This document shows, piece after piece, positions 59,089 through 64,000 of a stretch of 64,000 nucleotides of DNA. Origin of the DNA: Notospermus geniculatus (lineage: Eukaryota; Nemertea; Pilidiophora; Heteronemertea; Lineidae); NCBI GenBank assembly GCA_002633025.1, contig NMRB01000450.1, positions 59,246-123,245 on the forward strand. The letters are read 5' to 3'. Within the stretch, counting starts at the first letter, position 1. Each line of letters opens with the position of its first letter. Under the pieces are notes generated by a model. That model was not told the DNA's origin. It did not search any database and was given only the letters and a program-made list of their open reading frames with translations. The position numbers and the translations under genes are program-made.

Positions 59089-59595
59089 AAAACAGAGTAT
59101 TTGATAAAGTGGAAATCCTGCCCAGAATGGAAGAGTTCGTTGGAATCGGAGGACCACGTGAATGAAGCCCTGATCAACTCCTTTTCCTCACCCGTGGTGA
59201 AATCAGAGGATGTTGCAAAGTCCTTGAATGAGTTTGCTGCTTCAATATACAAGAAACTGAAAAGCCGCTCGCGCAATTACGTTACGTGCGATTTTCGTCA
59301 TGATGTGTTCAGGAGTCTCTTTGGTTCAAAAGGGAAAATAATTGAAGGACAACACCTCCTGCTCGAGAAGGAGGATTTTGCTGGATTAACTCTACCTCCC
59401 ATATGGGACGCTGTTGCCGATAGAAATGGGGAGGGGAGCAAAATAGTGTTCCCAATAAAACTGAAGGCATTCTTGTCATATACCCATATTACACTTTGCG
59501 AAGGAACACCAGTGGACAATTCTTACGTTCCCATCAACAAGATATTTCATGAACAGTTGAAAATTGATTTCATGAAGGAGCCTTTCAAAGTCTAG
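59089..59595 (+). CDS. Chromodomain protein, exon 2
   Basis: The acceptor 'tttattgtttctttgcag' (ending 59088) is followed in phase 0 by 'KTEYLIKWKSCPEW', the core strands and start of the chromodomain helix ('HVNEALINSF'). In the spliced 221-residue product the domain spans about residues 39-85. Cage residue W61 is kept. The third aromatic is replaced by C64, and the usual 'TWEP' is 'SLES', so histone binding may be altered. The remaining about 135 residues ('IYKKLKSRSRNYV', 'VFRSLFG', 'LTLPPIWDAV') match nothing I know. The frame closes with TAG at 59593. A weak phase-0 donor ('aaa|gtctag', 59589) could instead splice to 59737, fusing this to the next segment; this is unproven. Confidence 0.75.
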   Translation, partial: KTEYLIKWKSCPEWKSSLESEDHVNEALINSFSSPVVKSEDVAKSLNEFAASIYKKLKSRSRNYVTCDFRHDVFRSLFGSKGKIIEGQHLLLEKEDFAGLTLPPIWDAVADRNGEGSKIVFPIKLKAFLSYTHITLCEGTPVDNSYVPINKIFHEQLKIDFMKEPFKV

Positions 59596-59736
59596 TTCAA
59601 ATCTTTCTGGACGAAGGAACTGTGTGACTCAGACTTTCAAGAGGATTAAAAACTTCACTGAACTGCAGAAATTTAGCAAACATTCATGTTGCATGATCAG
59701 TATAGCCCTAGTATGTAGACTGCTTTTATATTTCAG

Positions 59737-60423
59737 CAGGTATTGATCGCATGCGTTAGGTTTAGACATTCACTTCATATACTTAGTAATTGGTCAAATA
59801 TAGCAAACAAAATGGAGGCAGGGGCTGTTAAGAACAAAAAATCTCTGAAGGAGCTTGTAGCTGAATTCCATGTAGATTATGTCAGGCATTCACAAAATGA
59901 AAGCGTTGAAATCAAATTGCCTTACCCACTAATAAAGAAATGGACAAGCATAACACATCAATATCCAAGCAAGACAATGATAGATTTCTTGAATGCAAGT
60001 TTAGGCCTAATTCAGGTGAAGCAGGTTGAGCGGGTTGAAAAAAGGTTGATCAGTATTATGGGAGAAATAACCAGTAAATACAGGAAAGCAACCGGGAGCT
60101 ATGCAAGGAAGAATCTGAAGGCAAAGTTCTTTTGTATGACTGTGAAGGATGGGGAAATTGTCAATATTGAATCATGCATGAATGAAAATGATGAGTTGAA
60201 AACTTTAAATCAGGCCTTGAAAACCTCAAATGATGCCCTCAAAACGTCAAATGATATACTAGAAAGGCGATGTGAAAGCCTTTATGATCAGCTGACAGCT
60301 GCAAATGAAAAAAATGAAAAGACAATCATTGGAATAGAAAACCTACAAAGGAATAATAGCGCATTGTGGAAATACATCAATAATATTGAACAATCTGAGA
60401 TTAGAGCAGAATCACTTGTTTAG
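59737..60423 (+). CDS. N-terminal/coiled-coil segment of the RAG1-like transposase
   Basis: An acceptor-like 'tttatatttcag' ends at 59736 and the frame is open from there to a TAG at 60421. A plausible internal start is the Met of 'MEAGAVKNKKSLKEL' at 59811. The first about 120 residues include 'KLPYPLIKKWTSI' and 'GEITSKYRKATGSYARKNLK'. The last about 80 are a coiled coil with a short internal repeat ('LKTLNQALKTSNDALKTSND'). The frame resumes directly after the TAG, so this is almost certainly the front part of the protein continued at 60424, and the stop is a mutation, a recoded codon or a sequence error. No known DNA-binding domain is recognised. Confidence 0.75.
   Translation, partial: QVLIACVRFRHSLHILSNWSNIANKMEAGAVKNKKSLKELVAEFHVDYVRHSQNESVEIKLPYPLIKKWTSITHQYPSKTMIDFLNASLGLIQVKQVERVEKRLISIMGEITSKYRKATGSYARKNLKAKFFCMTVKDGEIVNIESCMNENDELKTLNQALKTSNDALKTSNDILERRCESLYDQLTAANEKNEKTIIGIENLQRNNSALWKYINNIEQSEIRAESLV
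60421..60423 (+). other. In-frame TAG splitting the transposase frame
   Basis: The frame is open from 59737 to 62313 except for this codon. The 36 codons after it ('SSKKSFSSLGKKQQCRH', then 'LWFAESFGL') read as ordinary protein continuing the coiled-coil segment. A CAG-to-TAG change would explain it. Confidence 0.85.
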
Positions 60424-62313
60424 TCTTCAAAAAAGAGTTTCAGTTCACTTGGAAAAAAACAGCAATGTAGACACATACAAAAGCTGAAGTCCAACATTAA
60501 TGCAGCGCTTTGGTTTGCAGAATCCTTTGGGTTGGATCTAAAGTCGGTGAAACTAACTGACCAATCAGGTGGGGATCTTGACCTTAGTTATGAGGAAACT
60601 CCTAAGGGTTCTTATGAAACATTGTCAGAAGAGGATAAGGATAAGGTGCGTTCAGTCCTTTATATACTGGACAAATTCTGTATCAGTCATGATGCATATC
60701 ATGAGCTGACATTCCAGTCTGGTGACCTGAGGAAAAGCTATCTCGTAAGACAGTGTCGGGATGATTTCAACAAAATGTTTGTTATCAAAAGAACCCTTGG
60801 TGAGGAGCAGGGGGTGCAGATGTCTTTTGTAGATGAACTACGGCAAAGGGTGGAAGAACTAGTGAAAGGAGGACAGGATCCCAAATCTATGAGGTTATCT
60901 GTCAAGATATCTGGTGATGGTGCCAAGATGACACGGCTCACACATTTTGTAATTCTGTCCTTCGCTATAACTTCCACGGGTCACACATCGGAAGTAGGTG
61001 TGAATGAGTCTTCCCTGCCACAGGTGTGTCCAGTAGCCATAATAAGGGCCTCTGAGAGCTATGAGACCCTTAAGACCTGTTTTAAAGAGGTGTTTGATGA
61101 AATCAATTCTGTCATTGAGCAGGGCCAGTTGATGGTTAGTGATGTTGCTGTACCAGTTGAAATTTTTCTGGGAGCCGATTACAAATTCTTACTTATAGTC
61201 ATGGGCTTGGGAGGAGCAACATCAACTCATGCATGCATTTGGTGTAAGATTGCCAAAAATGACAGACACATAACCAGCAGGGATCTAGAATACTATCAGT
61301 CAAATGAAATGAAAAGAACACTCGAGGAACTCTCCATTCATTGCCAAAAAAACATGTTTGGATGCCAAAATCCCCCTTTACTGAATGTCAGACTTGATAA
61401 TATCGTGCCCGATGAACTTCACCTCCTCCTTCGTATTTCTGATGTTCTACTAAATAACCTTATCCAACAAATGTTAGACCTTGACAAAGAGGCAGAGTTC
61501 AAACGAAATGAGAAAAAACCCCAAAACCTACAAAAATTGGTTGAATGCATCAGGTCCTGTGGGGTAGCCTTTTCCACTTGGGAGAAAAAAAATGCCAATG
61601 GGTCCCCTTCTGGTCTCTATGAATATACAAGTCTTGTAGGAGATGAAAAAAAGGCAGTGTGTTCTAAATTACCAGAAAAATTCAAGGAAGTGATGTCTCT
61701 TGATCTTGCCTCTGATTTGAAAAATCTTTGGGATGACTTCTACCACATTTACAATGTGATAGCATCTTGGCATGTACATGTAACTGAAGAAAACAGGAAC
61801 ACCCTCTTTAAAAAAGCTACAGAATGGGTTAACCAATTCACATCATTTGCTAGCAGACTTCCTGGGTTTCGGAAGGAAAATGTAACCCCCTACATGCACA
61901 TCCTTGCTTACCATGTACCTGCCATCATAATTAAGTATGGGTCTCTCAAAATTTTCTCTGGCCAAGGGGTCGAAAAGTTGAATGACATAGTTAGGACATA
62001 TAATGTCAGAAAGTCAAATCGACACGACCCCTGCTATGAAGCCCTTGCCGCAGCAAAAAGGTTGGAAAAACTTCAGAGCTTTGAAAGAAAACCAAGAAAC
62101 TACAGACCAGCACTAAAGGAAAACCGCAAGAGAAAGCAAGAGAAAACGGTTGGCGTAGAAATTCGAGATGAGACAAAAAGGGTTATGAGTATGAAACATG
62201 ATCTTGAAAACATGAGTGAAGAGGAGCTCCGAAAAATGTTGAATGAAAAGGGTAAAAAAACTAAATGCAGAAAAAAAGAAAAACTGGTCGATGAGGTAAT
62301 GAAAACATGGTGA
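60424..62313 (+). CDS. RAG1/Transib-like DDE transposase core, with SAP-like C-terminus
   Basis: Numbering here starts at the TTG at 60532, giving 593 residues; the frame is open back to the TAG at 60421, adding 36 more codons. 'KISGDGAK' gives D129, 'EIFLGADYKF' D216 and 'FSGQGVEKLN' E481, a D-D-E triad. C235/C238 ('ACIWCK') and H456/H461 ('MHILAYHVP') form a zinc site. RAG1 (mouse D600, D708, C727, C730, H937, H942, E962) has the same order. The D-to-C (19), C-to-C (3), H-to-H (5) and H-to-E (20) spacings are identical, and both proteins have HVPxII and a GS two residues on. 'PDELHLLLRISD' (293-304) occupies the place of the RAG1 'ALHCD' region. Residues 558-591 resemble a SAP DNA-binding motif. 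RING and nonamer-binding domains are absent. Homology is well supported; activity is not shown. Confidence 0.85.
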   Translation, partial: SSKKSFSSLGKKQQCRHIQKLKSNINAALWFAESFGLDLKSVKLTDQSGGDLDLSYEETPKGSYETLSEEDKDKVRSVLYILDKFCISHDAYHELTFQSGDLRKSYLVRQCRDDFNKMFVIKRTLGEEQGVQMSFVDELRQRVEELVKGGQDPKSMRLSVKISGDGAKMTRLTHFVILSFAITSTGHTSEVGVNESSLPQVCPVAIIRASESYETLKTCFKEVFDEINSVIEQGQLMVSDVAVPVEIFLGADYKFLLIVMGLGGATSTHACIWCKIAKNDRHITSRDLEYYQSNEMKRTLEELSIHCQKNMFGCQNPPLLNVRLDNIVPDELHLLLRISDVLLNNLIQQMLDLDKEAEFKRNEKKPQNLQKLVECIRSCGVAFSTWEKKNANGSPSGLYEYTSLVGDEKKAVCSKLPEKFKEVMSLDLASDLKNLWDDFYHIYNVIASWHVHVTEENRNTLFKKATEWVNQFTSFASRLPGFRKENVTPYMHILAYHVPAIIIKYGSLKIFSGQGVEKLNDIVRTYNVRKSNRHDPCYEALAAAKRLEKLQSFERKPRNYRPALKENRKRKQEKTVGVEIRDETKRVMSMKHDLENMSEEELRKMLNEKGKKTKCRKKEKLVDEVMKTW

Positions 62314-62650
62314 TAGGTAGCCAGTAAAATGATGAATCGGGCAGGGACAGTGAATAATGGAAAAAAAGGGTCTTTAGGGACATGACCTTGATGATGCAGG
62401 ACTTCTCGACTATGGGATTCCAGTGGATACAGAGAGATCAAAGCCAGTTTTTACCCTCATCATCATGCCAAATCAACAAGTAGAAACATGGCCTCATTCA
62501 TAAAAGGCACCCTTATCTGATGGTCAAAACGCCGTCAGATGACCACTCCAATGGTAAAAATGAGACTTTTATGTGAAATTAGAGAGCATTTGCAACCATT
62601 TCCCCCCCCCCCCAAAGTAAAATGGAATAACCCATCACCTTAGCTGTATG
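61779..62650. repeat. 872-bp duplication, copy 1 (3' part of transposase and 3' flank)
   Basis: This covers codons from about residue 417 to the stop, plus 337 bp of 3' flank. It is the same as 63045-63916 at an offset of 1266 bp, with one difference seen (A at 61848 versus G at 63114, Ser to Gly). The right boundary is immediately followed by a single N (62651). Confidence 0.92.
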
Positions 62651-63044
62651 NTTGCAAACTGTTGCCAGGCAACACATTTTGCAAATATCAAATTATTATG
62701 TAATAAGTGGTAATAAATGGCTCTGTAATTGCTAAAATCATCGGAAGGACATGGAATTGTATCTTAGTGGTGAGTAAAGGAATTTGAAAGCAATCCTTAT
62801 CTGCTTTTCAGTTTTTTTCCAAACTGCATGTTCTGAATGATTTTCCAGGAATTTGACAAAGTGCGATATTCATGTAAAAATCCCAAAATTTGGGGGATGC
62901 AACATGAAATTTGCATCACTGGAATACTCTATATATCCCCTGACAACATTTTCCAGTGATTTCAGCCAGCCAAGCACATCCAGTTTTACTATAGATGTGA
63001 ACACTTCATAAATCGCAAGGTGTACCCAAACTTTCAGCTGGCAC
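62651..63044. other. Spacer between the duplicated segments
   Basis: 394 bp of single-copy sequence starting with an N. It contains 'aataaa' at 62712, a possible polyadenylation signal, and no coding region. The sequence to its right begins the second copy without any visible target duplication. Confidence 0.6.
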
Positions 63045-63916
63045 TGTAACTGAAGAAAACAGGAACACCCTCTTTAAAAAAGCTACAGAATGGGTTAACC
63101 AATTCACATCATTTGCTGGCAGACTTCCTGGGTTTCGGAAGGAAAATGTAACCCCCTACATGCACATCCTTGCTTACCATGTACCTGCCATCATAATTAA
63201 GTATGGGTCTCTCAAAATTTTCTCTGGCCAAGGGGTCGAAAAGTTGAATGACATAGTTAGGACATATAATGTCAGAAAGTCAAATCGACACGACCCCTGC
63301 TATGAAGCCCTTGCCGCAGCAAAAAGGTTGGAAAAACTTCAGAGCTTTGAAAGAAAACCAAGAAACTACAGACCAGCACTAAAGGAAAACCGCAAGAGAA
63401 AGCAAGAGAAAACGGTTGGCGTAGAAATTCGAGATGAGACAAAAAGGGTTATGAGTATGAAACATGATCTTGAAAACATGAGTGAAGAGGAGCTCCGAAA
63501 AATGTTGAATGAAAAGGGTAAAAAAACTAAATGCAGAAAAAAAGAAAAACTGGTCGATGAGGTAATGAAAACATGGTGATAGGTAGCCAGTAAAATGATG
63601 AATCGGGCAGGGACAGTGAATAATGGAAAAAAAGGGTCTTTAGGGACATGACCTTGATGATGCAGGACTTCTCGACTATGGGATTCCAGTGGATACAGAG
63701 AGATCAAAGCCAGTTTTTACCCTCATCATCATGCCAAATCAACAAGTAGAAACATGGCCTCATTCATAAAAGGCACCCTTATCTGATGGTCAAAACGCCG
63801 TCAGATGACCACTCCAATGGTAAAAATGAGACTTTTATGTGAAATTAGAGAGCATTTGCAACCATTTCCCCCCCCCCCCAAAGTAAAATGGAATAACCCA
63901 TCACCTTAGCTGTATG
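63045..63916 (+). pseudogene. 872-bp duplication, copy 2 (partial transposase, lacks D129 and D216)
   Basis: It begins mid-codon-chain at 'VTEENRNTLF', includes H456, H461, E481 and the SAP-like tail equivalents, and stops at the same TGA (63577-63579). Two catalytic Asp and the CxxC are absent, so it cannot encode a working enzyme. The near-identity to copy 1 implies either a very recent duplication or an unmerged allele. Confidence 0.85.
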
Positions 63917-64000
63917 GGTCTAGGAATGTGTGTCTCCAAGTGCAATGTCTATAAAAAAAACCATAACCAGACTCAGAATATAACCTTGGGTTTCAAGTTC
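63917..64000. other. Window end, no feature recognised
   Basis: The sequence after the second copy differs from that after the first and carries no recognised element. The window ends in 'gggtttcaagttc'. Confidence 0.5.

Noticed and set aside
58066-64000. RSS- or Transib-like terminal repeats (CACWRTG heptamers) flanking the transposase
   Set aside because: I looked for paired terminal heptamers on both sides and could not establish an inverted pair by eye; element ends remain unknown.

Overview
This 64-kb window is metazoan nuclear DNA. It has GT-AG introns, long non-coding stretches, a 506-bp N gap, and very many short inverted-repeat elements, tandem repeats and decayed transposon genes. 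Frequent 'taggcctac' words and an L2/CR1-type retrotransposon end suggest a marine invertebrate. The species or phylum cannot be fixed from sequence alone. No ordinary single-copy cellular gene was recognised; the window reads as a transposon-rich intergenic region.

Layout. 0-4 kb: an AT-rich satellite, then a minus-strand decayed DDE-transposase-like pseudogene (about 2.4-3.8 kb). 4.4-5.05 kb: a satellite of alternating 60-bp units. 6-23 kb: inverted-repeat elements, several nested, including a 1.29-kb element with 9-bp target duplications (10409-11696) and a 392-bp palindromic element whose empty site is also in the window (20712-21103). 23.5-25.7 kb: duplicated repeats around the 3' end of an L2/CR1-like pol gene. 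25.7-40.8 kb: MITEs, tandem arrays, two arms of a nested palindromic complex, and a gap. 41.1-47.0 kb: a multi-exon minus-strand gene of a DDE-like repetitive family, broken by frameshifts and a stop. 47-58 kb: more repeats, tRNA-like fragments and inverted repeats.

58.5-64 kb holds the most interesting locus. A two-exon chromodomain unit (58522-59595) is followed by a coiled-coil segment and a long catalytic segment (59737-62313). These last two share one reading frame and are separated only by a single TAG at 60421. The catalytic segment reproduces the RAG1/Transib core: D129, D216 and E481 with C235/C238 and H456/H461. Four of its local spacings equal those of RAG1 exactly (19, 3, 5 and 20 residues). 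It ends in a SAP-like motif. I read it as a divergent RAG1/Transib-superfamily transposase, possibly a chromodomain-fused one. Its last 872 bp are repeated almost perfectly at 63045-63916, starting after a single N that falls exactly at the duplication boundary, so an assembly origin for that copy must be considered.

Nothing suggests the genes form an operon or pathway. They are independent mobile-element genes, and the regulatory interest lies in repeat-borne motif arrays (CTCF-core-like and nuclear-receptor half-site-like).
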